Positions 45,718 through 54,858 of a stretch of 64,000 bases of DNA are shown here, piece after piece. The DNA lies in assembly GCF_008710705.1 (NCBI RefSeq), contig NZ_VYRZ01000001.1, positions 124,001 to 188,000 of the forward strand, given 5' to 3'. The translations under genes were made by a program, and so were the position numbers. How positions within the stretch are numbered: the stretch's first letter is position 1; every line of letters begins with the position of its first letter. The notes beneath the pieces were generated by a model that saw nothing but the letters and a program-made list of their open reading frames with translations, made no database searches and was not told the origin of the DNA. The DNA is from Microbacterium radiodurans (lineage in GTDB: Bacteria > Actinomycetota > Actinomycetes > Actinomycetales > Microbacteriaceae).

Positions 45718-46440
45718 ATGAGTCGGTCGGTGGTCGTGATCGAGGACGACGACGACCTGCGGCGTCTTCTCACGCAGACGCTCGAGCAGGGCGGCTTCAC
45801 GGTCAACGCGTACGCCGACGGCGCCGCGGGCGTCGATGCGGTGCGCCTGCTCCGCCCCGCGCTCACGACGGTCGACATCCGCCTCGGCGGGATCGACGGG
45901 TTCGAGGTGGTGCGCCGCATCCGCTCCTTCCACGACGGCTACATCCTCATGATCAGCGCGCTCGAGGACGAGACGGCCGCCGTCGAGGGATTCCGCAGCG
46001 GTGCCGACGACTACGTCCTGAAGCCCTGGCGCCCGTACGAGCTGCGCGCGCGCATCGACGCGCTCATGCGGCGACCCCGCAGCATTCGGCCGGCCTCCGG
46101 CGGCGAGAGCGCGTGGCTCGACGCCGGCGCGCTGCGTCTGCACGCGGGCTCGCGGCGCGCCGAGCTCGACGGCGCCGACCTCGATCTGACCCGGTCCGAG
46201 TTCGACGTGCTGCACGCCCTGATGCAGCGACCGGGCGATGTGCTCGAGAAGTCGTGGATCGCGCTCATGCTGCGCCGCCAGAACGGCACGCCCGGCGACC
46301 ACATCAGCAGCCACGACCTCCACGCCGTCGAGGTGCACATGATGAACCTGCGCCGCAAGCTCGGCGACGACGGCCGCTCCGGCCGGTGGGTCGAGACGGT
46401 GCGCGGCGTCGGCTACCGCTTCGCCGGCCGCCCCGACTGA
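45718..46440 (+). CDS. Orphan OmpR-type response regulator
   Basis: 240 residues. Receiver domain with acidic IEDDDDLRR and phospho-acceptor Asp53 (TTVDIRLGG), Lys in DDYVLKPWRP; OmpR winged helix with DLTRSEFDVLHALMQRPGDV, VEVHMMNLRRKLGDDG and VRGVGYRFAG. No histidine kinase gene is adjacent. ATG 45718 follows GGGAGGAG. Divergent from the heat-shock operon. Confidence 0.93.
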   Translation: MSRSVVVIEDDDDLRRLLTQTLEQGGFTVNAYADGAAGVDAVRLLRPALTTVDIRLGGIDGFEVVRRIRSFHDGYILMISALEDETAAVEGFRSGADDYVLKPWRPYELRARIDALMRRPRSIRPASGGESAWLDAGALRLHAGSRRAELDGADLDLTRSEFDVLHALMQRPGDVLEKSWIALMLRRQNGTPGDHISSHDLHAVEVHMMNLRRKLGDDGRSGRWVETVRGVGYRFAGRPD

Positions 46441-46591
46441 CCGCCGCCGCACCCCCGCCGCCGCGCCGCGGCGCATGCCGGCGCCCTCCGGCTCCGGAAC
46501 GTCTTGGACGGATACGCTGAGCGCGTCGCACCGATGCGGCGGCCGCCCCGGCGGCACCGACTGTTCACGGAGAGGCCCTAGCGTGCCCGGC

Positions 46592-48049
46592 ATGTCACCC
46601 GAGACGAACCCCTCCGGCGGCGACGGCGCCTCGAGCGCCGACGCGCGCGGCGTCACTCCCCCGCCGACCGCGGCGGGGACGCAGGCCCTCGGGCGCATCG
46701 CGGACGTCCGCGACCAGAGCGGCGCCGAACGCCGCGTCCCCCGGAAGGCCGTCGTGTCGTGGGCGTTCTGGGATTGGGCGACCCAGCCGTTCAACTCCGT
46801 CCTGCTGACCTTCGTCTTCGCCTCGCTCTACCTCGTCTCGGACTGGTTCCTGCCCGCCGACGTCGCCGCCCTCGCCGACACCGATCCCGTCAAGGAACGG
46901 GCCATCGCCGACCTCGCGAGCGGCTACGGCGTCGTGTCGACGGCCGCCGGCATCCTGATCCTGCTCCTCGCGCCCGTGCTGGGTCAGACGGCCGACCGGT
47001 CAGGGCGCAAGAAGCGCTGGCTCGGGGTGTTCACGGTCATCCTCGCTCTCGCGCAGTTCGCCCTCTTCTTCGCCTACGCCGACCCCGCCTTCTTCTGGTA
47101 CGGCGCGATCGTGCTCTCGCTCGGCGCCGTCGTGTCGGAGATCGCGGGCGTCAACTACAACGCGATGCTCGTCGAGGTCTCCACACCGCGCACGATCGGA
47201 CGCGTGAGCGGCCTCGGCTGGGGGCTCGGCTACATCGGCGGCATCATCGCGCTCGCGATCGTCGTCGTGCTGACGTTCGCCGACTGGTTCGGCATGGACA
47301 CCAGCGACGGCCTCGCCTACCGCCTGATCGCCGTCGGCTGCGGCGTCTGGACTCTCGTCTTCGCGATTCCGCTGCTGCTGAACGTCCCCGAGTCTCCGGC
47401 TCCGGTCGGGGTCGAGCGGGTCGGGTTCTTGGCCGGCTACGTGCACCTCGTGAAGGACATCGGACGCCTGTACCGCACGCAGCGCCCGACGTTCTGGTTC
47501 CTGCTCGCCAGCGCCGTCTACCGTGACGGGCTCGCCGGCGTCTTCGCCTTCGGCGGCGTGCTCGCCGCGCGCGCCTTCGGCTTCACGACGACCGAGGTCA
47601 TGATCTTCGGCATCGCCGCGAACCTCGTCGCGGGGGCCTCGACGATCCTCGCCGGCCGGTTCGACGACCGGTTCGGCGCGCGCGCCGTCATCATCGCCAC
47701 CCTGTCGGGACTGGTCGCCATCGCCCTGCTGCTGTTCGTGCTGCAGGATGCCGGATCCGCCGTCTTCTGGGTGGCCGGACTCATCCTGTCGGCGTGCGTC
47801 GGCCCCGCCCAGGCGGCGAGCCGGTCGCTGCTGGCCCGCGTGACGCCCGAGGGGATGCAGGGCGAGATCTTCGGCCTCTACGCCACGACCGGACGCGTCG
47901 CCAGCTTCCTCTCGCCCGCGATGTGGGCCCTGTTCATCGGCATCTTCGGCGCCATCATCTGGGGCGTGCTCGGAATCGCGGTCGTCCTCCTCGTCGGCCT
48001 GATCCTGCTGCTGTTCGTGCGCCTGCCGAAGCACCCCGGCGTGCGCTGA
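46592..48049 (+). CDS. MFS transporter, UMF1/Atg22-like
   Basis: 485 residues, about 12 helices. SWAFWDWATQPFNSVLLTFV is the family signature, then LAPVLGQTADRSGRKKRWLG, VNYNAMLVEVSTPRTIGRVS, GLGWGLGYIGGIIALA and GPAQAASRSLLARVTPEGMQ. Related to vacuolar/amino-acid-type exporters; substrate unknown. ATG 46592 has TAGCGT seven bases upstream. The polar N-terminus (~45 residues) is longer than usual. Confidence 0.9.
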   Translation: MSPETNPSGGDGASSADARGVTPPPTAAGTQALGRIADVRDQSGAERRVPRKAVVSWAFWDWATQPFNSVLLTFVFASLYLVSDWFLPADVAALADTDPVKERAIADLASGYGVVSTAAGILILLLAPVLGQTADRSGRKKRWLGVFTVILALAQFALFFAYADPAFFWYGAIVLSLGAVVSEIAGVNYNAMLVEVSTPRTIGRVSGLGWGLGYIGGIIALAIVVVLTFADWFGMDTSDGLAYRLIAVGCGVWTLVFAIPLLLNVPESPAPVGVERVGFLAGYVHLVKDIGRLYRTQRPTFWFLLASAVYRDGLAGVFAFGGVLAARAFGFTTTEVMIFGIAANLVAGASTILAGRFDDRFGARAVIIATLSGLVAIALLLFVLQDAGSAVFWVAGLILSACVGPAQAASRSLLARVTPEGMQGEIFGLYATTGRVASFLSPAMWALFIGIFGAIIWGVLGIAVVLLVGLILLLFVRLPKHPGVR

Positions 48050-48056
48050 GCGAGCG

Positions 48057-48512
48057 TCAGACGGATGCCGCGGCGCGCCGCATCGGCACGTGCGGGATGT
48101 CGTCCTCCGAGAACTCCGGCCCGCTGATCTCGAACCCGAACCGGCCGTACCAGCCGGCGAGGTGCTTCTGGGCGTCGAGGTCGATCGCCGTGTCCGGCCA
48201 GCGCTCCTCCGCCCGCTCGACCGCTGCGCGCATCAGGTCGGCGGACAGGCCGCGCCCCCGCGCCTCGGCGGCCGTCGCCACGCGGCCGATGCGCGCAGCG
48301 CCCGACGCATCACGCAGCAGCCGGAGCGTCGCCAGCACGCGGCCGTCCGCCTCGATCCAGAACAGCTCGGTGTCGGGTTCGAGGTCGCGCCCGTCGAGCT
48401 CGGGATAGGCGGCGGCCTGCTCGACGACGAACACCGCCACCCGCAGCCAGAGGATCCGGTAGAGGGTGTCTGCGGAGATCTCGGACAAGCGCGAGCGGTG
48501 GAGCGACGGCAT
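48057..48512 (-). CDS. GNAT N-acetyltransferase, ElaA type
   Basis: 151 residues. Acetyl-CoA site in RIGRVATAAEARGRGLSADL, N-terminal TLYRILWLRVAVFVVEQ, and C-terminal LDAQKHLAGWYGRFGFEISG, EFSEDDIPHVPM, typical of ElaA. Convergent with the MFS gene. ATG 48512 has TAGGCT exactly six bases upstream. Confidence 0.93.
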   Translation of the reverse strand: MPSLHRSRLSEISADTLYRILWLRVAVFVVEQAAAYPELDGRDLEPDTELFWIEADGRVLATLRLLRDASGAARIGRVATAAEARGRGLSADLMRAAVERAEERWPDTAIDLDAQKHLAGWYGRFGFEISGPEFSEDDIPHVPMRRAAASV

Positions 48513-48535
48513 CCCCTCAGCCTAGGCGCGCGGGC

Positions 48536-50203
48536 TCAGCGCCTGAGCCGGCCGATCCACGGCAGGTGCAGCCCGCGCTCATTCGGCTCCTCGACCTCGA
48601 GGCCGTAATGGTCGCCGATGTTCTCGATGAACTGGGCGCGCTCGGCACGGGCGTAGGCGCGCCGCTCCCGCTGGAAGGCGAGAATCGTCGACCAGCACAT
48701 CAGCAGCGCGACGATCGAGAACGGCAGGGCGATGAGGATGGCCGCCGTCTGCAAGGCGGTCAGTCCGCCCGCGAGCAGGAGCGCGCTCGCGAGGGCCGCC
48801 GTGAGGACGACGAAGAACGTCCGCACCCAGCGCGGCGGTTCGGGATTGCCGCCGGTGGCGATCATGCCCATCACGAGCGCTCCCGAGTCGGCCGAGGTGA
48901 TGAAGAACACGGCGATGAGGATGATGGCGCCCACGGTCAGAACCCCGCCCGCCGGAAGACTCGCCAGGAGCTGGAAGAGCGCTCCCTGCAGATCGACGCC
49001 GCCGTCCGGCCCCTGCATGGACCCCGGCTGCTGCAGCTCCAGGAAAAGCGCCGAGCCACCCAGGACGGCGAACCAGAGGATCCCGATGAGAGTGGGCACG
49101 AGAATGACGCCGGCCACGAACTGACGGACGGTGCGTCCCTTGCTGACACGGGCGATGAAGATGCCGACGAAGGGCGCCCACGAGATCCACCAGCCCCAGT
49201 AGAACGAGGTCCAGGAGGCCTGCCACTCTTCGCCCGCGGCGCCCTGGAACGCGCTGGTGTTGAACGAGAGCCCGACGAAGTTCTGGATGTACCCGCCGAT
49301 CGACTGCACCCACTCGCGCAGCAGGAATTCGGTCTGGCCGAAGAACAGGACGAACAGGAGCAGGAGGCCGGCGAGGATGAGGTTGAAATTCGACAGCCAC
49401 TTCATGCCCTTGGTCACGCCCGACAGGACCGACAGCAGCACGAACACCGAGATCACCCCGATGAGGATGATCTCGGTCGCCTCGTTCAGCGCGGGCACGC
49501 CGATGAAGGCGAGCCCGGATCCCATCTGCGTGACGCCGAGCCCGAGCGAGGTCGCGACGCCGAAGAGGGTGCCGACGAGGGCGACGGCGTCGATGACGTT
49601 GCCCGCGGCGCCGCGGATGCGGTTGCCGAGCAGCGGCTCGAGCGCCCACCGGATGGAGATCGGGCGGCGGCGGCGGTGGATCGCGTAGGCAAGCGCGAGC
49701 CCGACGACGACGTAGATCGCCCACGCGTGCACGCCCCAGTGCAGATAGGTCTGGGTCAGGGCGCTCTGCGCGAGCTGCTCGGGCGTTCCCGTCACTCCCG
49801 GCCGCGGGTCGACGTAGTGGCTCAGCGGCTCGCTCACCCCGTAGAAGACGAGACCGATGCCCATACCTGCGGCGAACAGCAGCGAGAACCACGAGAGAGT
49901 CGAAAACTCCGGCTCGTCGTCGTCGCGGCCGAGCTTGATGTCACCGAAACGGCTGAAGCCGACATAGAGGGCGAACGCGACGAAGAAGGCCGCGATCAGG
50001 ACGTAGTACCAGTTGAAGGAGTTGACGACCGTCGACTGCACCGTGTCGAAGAACGCCTCGGCAGGACCGGGGAAGATGATCGCGAATGCGCTGAAGCCGA
50101 GGATCAGGACGGCTGCGGGCCAGAACACCCAGGGAGCGATGGCACGGGCCTTGCCTGCGTTCGCGATGCGCTGCGCCGGGGGGAGGGTCTCTTCGGTACT
50201 CAC
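48536..50203 (-). CDS. BCCT-family betaine/choline/carnitine transporter
   Basis: 555 residues, 12 helices. Family marks: WYYVLIAAFFVAFALYVGFS, SWFSLLFAAGMGIGLVFYGV, SEPLSHY, THWGVHAWAIY-type YLHWGVHAWAIYVVVG, and FYWGWWISWAPFVGIFIARV with the tryptophan box. Uptake of osmoprotectants such as glycine betaine by sodium symport is expected. GTG 50203 follows CTGGAG; upstream codons are unlikely. Single gene. Confidence 0.94.
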   Translation of the reverse strand: MSTEETLPPAQRIANAGKARAIAPWVFWPAAVLILGFSAFAIIFPGPAEAFFDTVQSTVVNSFNWYYVLIAAFFVAFALYVGFSRFGDIKLGRDDDEPEFSTLSWFSLLFAAGMGIGLVFYGVSEPLSHYVDPRPGVTGTPEQLAQSALTQTYLHWGVHAWAIYVVVGLALAYAIHRRRRPISIRWALEPLLGNRIRGAAGNVIDAVALVGTLFGVATSLGLGVTQMGSGLAFIGVPALNEATEIILIGVISVFVLLSVLSGVTKGMKWLSNFNLILAGLLLLFVLFFGQTEFLLREWVQSIGGYIQNFVGLSFNTSAFQGAAGEEWQASWTSFYWGWWISWAPFVGIFIARVSKGRTVRQFVAGVILVPTLIGILWFAVLGGSALFLELQQPGSMQGPDGGVDLQGALFQLLASLPAGGVLTVGAIILIAVFFITSADSGALVMGMIATGGNPEPPRWVRTFFVVLTAALASALLLAGGLTALQTAAILIALPFSIVALLMCWSTILAFQRERRAYARAERAQFIENIGDHYGLEVEEPNERGLHLPWIGRLRR

Positions 50204-50282
50204 GCACTCCAGGGTCGCAGGGTAGCCGCATACCGCCAAGTGCCCGAGCGCGCTTGCCTCGAGGCCGCGGAACAGGTAGGCG

Positions 50283-50840
50283 TCAGTCGCGGGGCCAGGC
50301 CTCGGCGAGTTTGTCGAGCAGGCGGGCGAGCTCGGCCCGCTCGATATCGGTGAAGCCGGTGAGGGCCGCGGCGAGGGCGGCGCGCCGCTCGCCGCGGACT
50401 CCGGAGGCGAACTTCTCCCCGGCTGCGGTGAGGGCGATGCGGGTGCGGCGCGCGTCGTCGGGGTCGGCTTCCCGCCGGGCGAGTTCGAGGTCGACGGCCT
50501 GCTGCACGAGGCGCGAGGCGCGGGGCTGATCGACCCCGATCGCCGCGCCGATCTCGCTGACGCTCAGCGGGTGGGATGCCGCGGCGAGCGCCTCGAGGAG
50601 GCGCAGCCGCGCGAGTCCGCCGCGGGGACCCGGTCCGCCGATGGCGTCGCCACCGCCGGGATGGTGGGGACGACCCGCCCCGTGGGCGTGGCCGGCGTGC
50701 GGACCGAAGCCGCCCCCGACGCGCCCGCCTCCGGACGCGGGGCCGAATGGTCCGCCGAACGGCGGGCCGGGCCGGCGCGGGCGGAGACGGGCGAGCGCGT
50801 CGGCGATCGCGTCGAGATCGGCGTCGTCTGGATGTGCCAC
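50283..50840 (-). CDS. His/Gly-rich MarR-type regulator
   Basis: 185 residues. The N-terminal ~70 are Gly/Pro/His-rich (FGPHAGHAHGAGRPHHPGGG), followed by a MarR winged helix (LARLRLLEALAAASHPLSVS, EIGAAIGVDQPRASRLVQQA) and ADPDDARRTRIALTAAG. GTG 50840 has TATCCT exactly six bases upstream, favouring this start over upstream ATGs. Divergent from another His-rich wHTH protein; ATGC-rich repeats fill the gap. His clusters suggest metal sensing. Confidence 0.85.
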   Translation of the reverse strand: MAHPDDADLDAIADALARLRPRRPGPPFGGPFGPASGGGRVGGGFGPHAGHAHGAGRPHHPGGGDAIGGPGPRGGLARLRLLEALAAASHPLSVSEIGAAIGVDQPRASRLVQQAVDLELARREADPDDARRTRIALTAAGEKFASGVRGERRAALAAALTGFTDIERAELARLLDKLAEAWPRD

Positions 50841-50846
50841 AGATCG

Positions 50847-50890
50847 AGGATACATGCGACTTGACATGCATCGCGACCGCATGTCATGAT
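50847..50890. promoter_or_regulatory. Divergent promoter with GACATGC palindrome
   Basis: Minus -10 TATCCT (50852-50847). Plus TTGACA (50861-50866) and CATGAT (50885-50890), 18 bp apart. GACATGC-N9-GCATGTC (50863-50885) covers the plus promoter, with further ATGCAT copies on either side. Candidate operator for one or both divergent regulators. Confidence 0.6.
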
Positions 50891-50952
50891 GCATGCACAT
50901 GCCCCGTGACATATATCCGGATCGGACCCGCCGATCCCTCGAAAGGAATCCC

Positions 50953-51642
50953 ATGAACAACTCCGACATCACCCCCGATTCCTCGCCTGTCCGACCCGCC
51001 GACCGCGACCGCTCCCTGCGGTTCTGGCTGCGTGCGGCCGGTGCGGCGATGGCCGACGACCTGGCGCGCACCCTCGCCGACGACGGTCTCGACCGCCGCG
51101 ACTGGATGGTCCTGAACGTCCTGACGGGCGAGAAGGACGCACCCGGACTGGCCGAGCGCATCCGCCGCGGCGGCAAGCGCGTCCGCGCTCTGGCCGCACG
51201 CGGCTGGGTGACCGAGGCCGACGGCGGCTGGACCGCCACCGAGCTCGGTCGCAGCGAGCGCGAGCGCATCGCCGCTCGGATCGCCGCCGTCCGCGGACGT
51301 GCCGCGGAAACGGTCGCCGCCGAGAACCTGGCCACCACGGTCGCGTCACTCGAGGCCATCGCCCGTGCCCACGGCTGGAACGAGAACACGGCACGCGAGG
51401 CCGGCCCGCGCGGACGGCACGGCTTCGGCCGCCGGTTCGGCTTCGGTCCCGGTTTCGGGCCCGGCCGCCGCTGCTCGGGCGACGAGCACGACGTGCGCCC
51501 CGACCACCAGGGTCGACCCCACCACTCCGGCGCTCACCCGCACGACCGCGGTGAGCACGGCGGACACCCGGGTCACCGCGGCGAGCGCGCGTTCGAGCGC
51601 GGCTTCACCGCCGGCTTCCGGGCCGGGCGCGACGTCGCCTGA
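50953..51642 (+). CDS. wHTH protein with His-rich tail
   Basis: 229 residues. MarR-like core: RFWLRAAGAAMADDLARTLA, GLDRRDWMVLNVLTGEK, APGLAERIRRGGKRVRALAA and RGWVTEADGGWTATELGRSE. A C-terminal ~65-residue tail is rich in Gly/Phe then His (FGFGPGFGPGRRCSGDEHD, PHHSGAHPHDRGEHGGHPGH), a possible metal-binding segment. AAAGGA precedes ATG 50953. Divergent from a second His-rich MarR protein. Confidence 0.8.
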   Translation: MNNSDITPDSSPVRPADRDRSLRFWLRAAGAAMADDLARTLADDGLDRRDWMVLNVLTGEKDAPGLAERIRRGGKRVRALAARGWVTEADGGWTATELGRSERERIAARIAAVRGRAAETVAAENLATTVASLEAIARAHGWNENTAREAGPRGRHGFGRRFGFGPGFGPGRRCSGDEHDVRPDHQGRPHHSGAHPHDRGEHGGHPGHRGERAFERGFTAGFRAGRDVA

Positions 51643-51697
51643 CCGCGGACAGGTCGCGAGCCGGTCGCGCAGCGCTCTGCGGGACCGGCTTTCGGCA

Positions 51698-51758
51698 GGG
51701 CATGTCCCAGAAGATGCTGTCTCAGCGCCCGCAGAACAGCAGAAAGTGGGACACGCCC
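51698..51758. repeat. Long intergenic stem-loop E9
   Basis: 23-bp arms (51698-51720 and 51736-51758), pairing with six central mismatches; TGGGACA and GCCC blocks match. Right flank repeats GAAGTGGGACACGC (about 51764-51777). Contains TGCTGTCTCAGCGCCCGC, close to a sequence next to E2, linking it to family 1. Between 50953 gene and convergent dcd. Confidence 0.6.
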
Positions 51759-51798
51759 CGCGAGAAGTGGGACACGCTCCCGCCTACCCGAACCCCGG

Positions 51799-52404
51799 TC
51801 AGGCGCCGCGCGAACCAGCGTCGAGGGTGCCGACGTCGGTGCGGTGGAAGTTCTGGAACGAACGGGATGCCGTCGGCCCCCGCTGCCCCTGATAGCGATT
51901 CCCGTAGGGCCCCGAACCGTAGGGGTTCTCAGCCTCGGACGACAGCCGGAAGAAGCAGAGCTGACCGATCTTCATGCCCGGCCACAGCTTGATCGGCAGC
52001 GTCGCGACGTTCGCGAGCTCGAGGGTCACGTGCCCCGAGAACCCCGGGTCGATGAAGCCGGCCGTCGAGTGGGTGATGAGACCCAGCCGACCGAGCGAGG
52101 ACTTGCCCTCGAGGCGCGCGGCGACGTCGGACGGCAGCGTCACCTGCTCGAACGTCGAGCCGAGGGCGAACTCCCCGGGGTGCAGGATGAACGGCTCCGC
52201 CGGGTCGACCTCGATCAGGCGGGTGAGCTCGGGCTGGTCCTGCGCCGGATCGATGAACGGGTACTTGTGGTTGTCGAACAGCCGGAAGTACCGGTCGAGG
52301 CGCACATCGACGCTCGAGGGCTGCACCATCGCGGCATCCCACGGCTCCAGGCCGATCCGTCCTTCGTCGATTCCGGCACGGATGTCGCGATCACTCAGCA
52401 GCAC
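51799..52404 (-). CDS. dcd: dCTP deaminase
   Basis: 201 residues. Deaminates dCTP (in Actinobacteria often also hydrolysing dUTP). [91 protein letters not shown] and QLCFFRL are diagnostic. GTG 52404 has TAGGCT six bases upstream. Confidence 0.97.
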   Translation of the reverse strand: MLLSDRDIRAGIDEGRIGLEPWDAAMVQPSSVDVRLDRYFRLFDNHKYPFIDPAQDQPELTRLIEVDPAEPFILHPGEFALGSTFEQVTLPSDVAARLEGKSSLGRLGLITHSTAGFIDPGFSGHVTLELANVATLPIKLWPGMKIGQLCFFRLSSEAENPYGSGPYGNRYQGQRGPTASRSFQNFHRTDVGTLDAGSRGA

Positions 52405-52408
52405 GCCC

Positions 52409-53410
52409 TCAGCCTAGGGGCGCCGTCGTCTGCCGCGGCATCAATCGCGTCGGCAGGCGCACGTGCGTCGTGGGCGGCGTCTCGCCGCGCATGAGCGCGA
52501 GCAGCATCTGCGCCGCGGCTGCGCCGAGCCGCCCCATCGGCTGGCGCACCGTCGTCAGCGGCGTCACCAGGCGCGTCGCCTCGGGGATGTCGTCGAAGCC
52601 GATGACCGAGAGGTCGCGCGGCACACGCAGCCCGAGCTCGGCGGCCACCTGCAGGATCGCGATCGCCGAGACGTCGTTCGCCGCGAACACGGCGGTCGGC
52701 CGATGCTCGGACGACAGCATCTCGATCGCGACCTCGCGCACCGTCGCCTCGCGGTAGCGGCCGGCCCCGACGAAGGACGGGTCGAACGGGATGCCGGCAT
52801 CCGCCAGCGCGCGGCGGTATCCGGCATCTCGAGCGATCGACGAGCGCAGGTCGGCGCGCCCCGAGATGTAGCCGATCCGGGTGTGTCCGAGCTCGATGAG
52901 GTAGGCCGTGGCCTCGCGGGCCCCGCCGAAGCTGTCGCTCTCGACGGTCGGCACGTCGGCCGTCGGCCCGGTGTGCGGATCGATCGCGACGAGCGGCACA
53001 TCGGTCGCGGCGCTCACGACCGTGGGGGTGACCATGATGGCGCCGTCGATCAGCGTGCCGCTCAGACGCGAGAGCGAGCGGCGCTCCCAGCCGTCCTCGT
53101 CGCCGCGGGACCCGGCGTAGGCGAGCAGGTCGTAGCTGGTCTCGCGCAGCGCGTCGCCGACCCCCTTCAGGATCTCGGCGCTGAAGGGCTCGAAGTCCGC
53201 GACGAGCACACCGATCACGCCCGTCGAGCGCGCGCGCATGCTGCTCGCGATGAGGCTCGATTCGTATCCCAGCTCGGCGACCGCCGCCATCACCGCGTCG
53301 ACGGTCTCGGTCGCCACCCCGTAGCGGCCGTTGACCGCCTTCGACACCGTCGAGACCGAGACGCCGGCCCGCGCGGCGACGTCGTGGATCGTCGGTCGCC
53401 GTGTCGCCAT
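52409..53410 (-). CDS. LacI-family repressor of adjacent ABC/GH3 operon
   Basis: 333 residues. [23 protein letters not shown] then [20 protein letters not shown], periplasmic-binding-like sensor with [25 protein letters not shown] and [20 protein letters not shown]. Divergent from a sugar ABC operon; a palindrome in the gap overlaps both promoters, so autoregulation is likely. ATG 53410 has TAACAT exactly six bases upstream. Inducer probably an oligosaccharide. Confidence 0.93.
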   Translation of the reverse strand: MATRRPTIHDVAARAGVSVSTVSKAVNGRYGVATETVDAVMAAVAELGYESSLIASSMRARSTGVIGVLVADFEPFSAEILKGVGDALRETSYDLLAYAGSRGDEDGWERRSLSRLSGTLIDGAIMVTPTVVSAATDVPLVAIDPHTGPTADVPTVESDSFGGAREATAYLIELGHTRIGYISGRADLRSSIARDAGYRRALADAGIPFDPSFVGAGRYREATVREVAIEMLSSEHRPTAVFAANDVSAIAILQVAAELGLRVPRDLSVIGFDDIPEATRLVTPLTTVRQPMGRLGAAAAQMLLALMRGETPPTTHVRLPTRLMPRQTTAPLG

Positions 53411-53436
53411 GGTCGCATGTTAGCCGCGATGGAAAC

Positions 53437-53480
53437 CGTTTTCGAAAACGTTTGACACGCGTCGCGGCCGATTGAACACT
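53437..53480 (+). promoter_or_regulatory. LacI operator and ABC-operon promoter
   Basis: Perfect 14-bp palindrome CGTTTTCGAAAACG (53437-53450), then TTGACA (53452-53457), 17-bp spacer, AACACT (53475-53480). The operator abuts the -35, as for a LacI repressor. Confidence 0.8.
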
Positions 53481-53545
53481 TCTGCTGTCCGACAGCGGCT
53501 GCGCTCATCGGCAGATGTCCACTCAACGACGAGAGAAGGAATCAC

Positions 53546-54850
53546 ATGTCACGCACGATCACGGGCCGACGCAGAACCGCGGTCACCGCCGCCGTCCTGG
53601 CGGTGGGCGCCCTGGCTCTGACGTCCTGCAGTGGTGCCGGCGACGGGGGCGGCAGCGACGGCACGGTCGAGATGACCCTGTGGCAGAACTCCACGACCGG
53701 CGACGGCCAGCAGTTCTGGGAGGACGCGGTCGCCGCCTTCGAGGCCGAGAACGACAACGTCACGATCACGATGCAGTCCGTGCAGAACGAAGACCTGGAC
53801 GGCAAGCTGCAGACCGCGCTGAACGCCGGCGATGCGCCCGACATCTTCCTGCAGCGCGGCGGCGGCAAGATGGCGGCGATGGTGCAGGCCGGACAGCTGA
53901 TGGACCTCACGGACCTCATCGGCGACACCGCCCGCGAGGAGATCTCGGAAGGATCGTTCAAGGCCGAGACCTACGAGGACAAGGTGTGGGCGATGCCGCT
54001 GGCCGTGCTGCCCAGCGGCTTCTGGTACAGCTCCGACCTGTTCGACGAGGCGGGCGTCGCCGCCACCCCGACGACCGTCGATGAGCTCGGCGATGTGGTC
54101 GGTCAGCTGAAGGATGCCGGCATCGCCCCCGTGGCGCTCGGCGCGAAGGACGCGTGGCCCGCCGCCCACTGGTTCTACAACTTCGCTCTGCGCGAGTGCA
54201 GCGCCGCCACGATCGAGGAGACCGGCGACTCGAAGGACTTCGGCGACGCCTGCTGGCTGGCCTCGGCGGAGGACCTCGCCGACTTCGCCGCGCTGCAGCC
54301 CTTCAACGACGGGTATCTCACGACCTCGGCGCAGCAGGGCGCCGGCAGCAGCGCCGGCCTCATCGCGAACCACCAGGCCGGCATGGAGCTCATGGGCGCC
54401 TGGAACCCGGGCGTCATCGCGTCGCTCACGCCCGACGAGCAGCCGCTCCCGGATCTCGCCTGGTTCCCCTTCCCCGAGCTCTCCGGCGGCGAGGGAGAGC
54501 CCGGGTCGATGATGGGCGGCGTCGACGGCTACTCCTGCTCCGCGCAGGCGCCGAGGGAGTGCGCCGACTTCCTCAACTTCCTCGCGAGCGCCGAGCAGCA
54601 GGAGGCCTACTACCGCGCGTTCAGCGCTCCGCCGGTGAACACGGCGGCGCAGAGCGCGGTCGAGGAGGAGTACCTGCAGCAGGTGCTCGCGGCCTACAAC
54701 GAGGCGCCCTTCGTGACGCAGTGGCTCGACACCGTCCTGGGCCAGAACGTCGGCAACGCCCTGAACGTCGCCGTCGTCGACCTGCTCGCCGGCAAGAGCA
54801 CGCCGGAGCAGATGATCCAGTCGGTCTCCGACGCGGCGAAGAAGGGCTGA
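53546..54850 (+). CDS. Sugar ABC transporter substrate-binding lipoprotein
   Basis: 434 residues. Lipoprotein signal with lipobox ending Cys28 (ALALTSC), then a family 1 sugar-binding protein: TLWQNSTTGDGQQFWEDAVA, LDGKLQTALNAGDAPDIFLQ, VWAMPLAVLPSGFWYSSDLF, AGMELMGAWNPGVIASL. First gene of the LacI-regulated operon; AAGGA before ATG 53546. Ligand unknown, likely a glycan. Confidence 0.94.
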   Translation: MSRTITGRRRTAVTAAVLAVGALALTSCSGAGDGGGSDGTVEMTLWQNSTTGDGQQFWEDAVAAFEAENDNVTITMQSVQNEDLDGKLQTALNAGDAPDIFLQRGGGKMAAMVQAGQLMDLTDLIGDTAREEISEGSFKAETYEDKVWAMPLAVLPSGFWYSSDLFDEAGVAATPTTVDELGDVVGQLKDAGIAPVALGAKDAWPAAHWFYNFALRECSAATIEETGDSKDFGDACWLASAEDLADFAALQPFNDGYLTTSAQQGAGSSAGLIANHQAGMELMGAWNPGVIASLTPDEQPLPDLAWFPFPELSGGEGEPGSMMGGVDGYSCSAQAPRECADFLNFLASAEQQEAYYRAFSAPPVNTAAQSAVEEEYLQQVLAAYNEAPFVTQWLDTVLGQNVGNALNVAVVDLLAGKSTPEQMIQSVSDAAKKG

Positions 54851-54858
54851 TCCACGCC

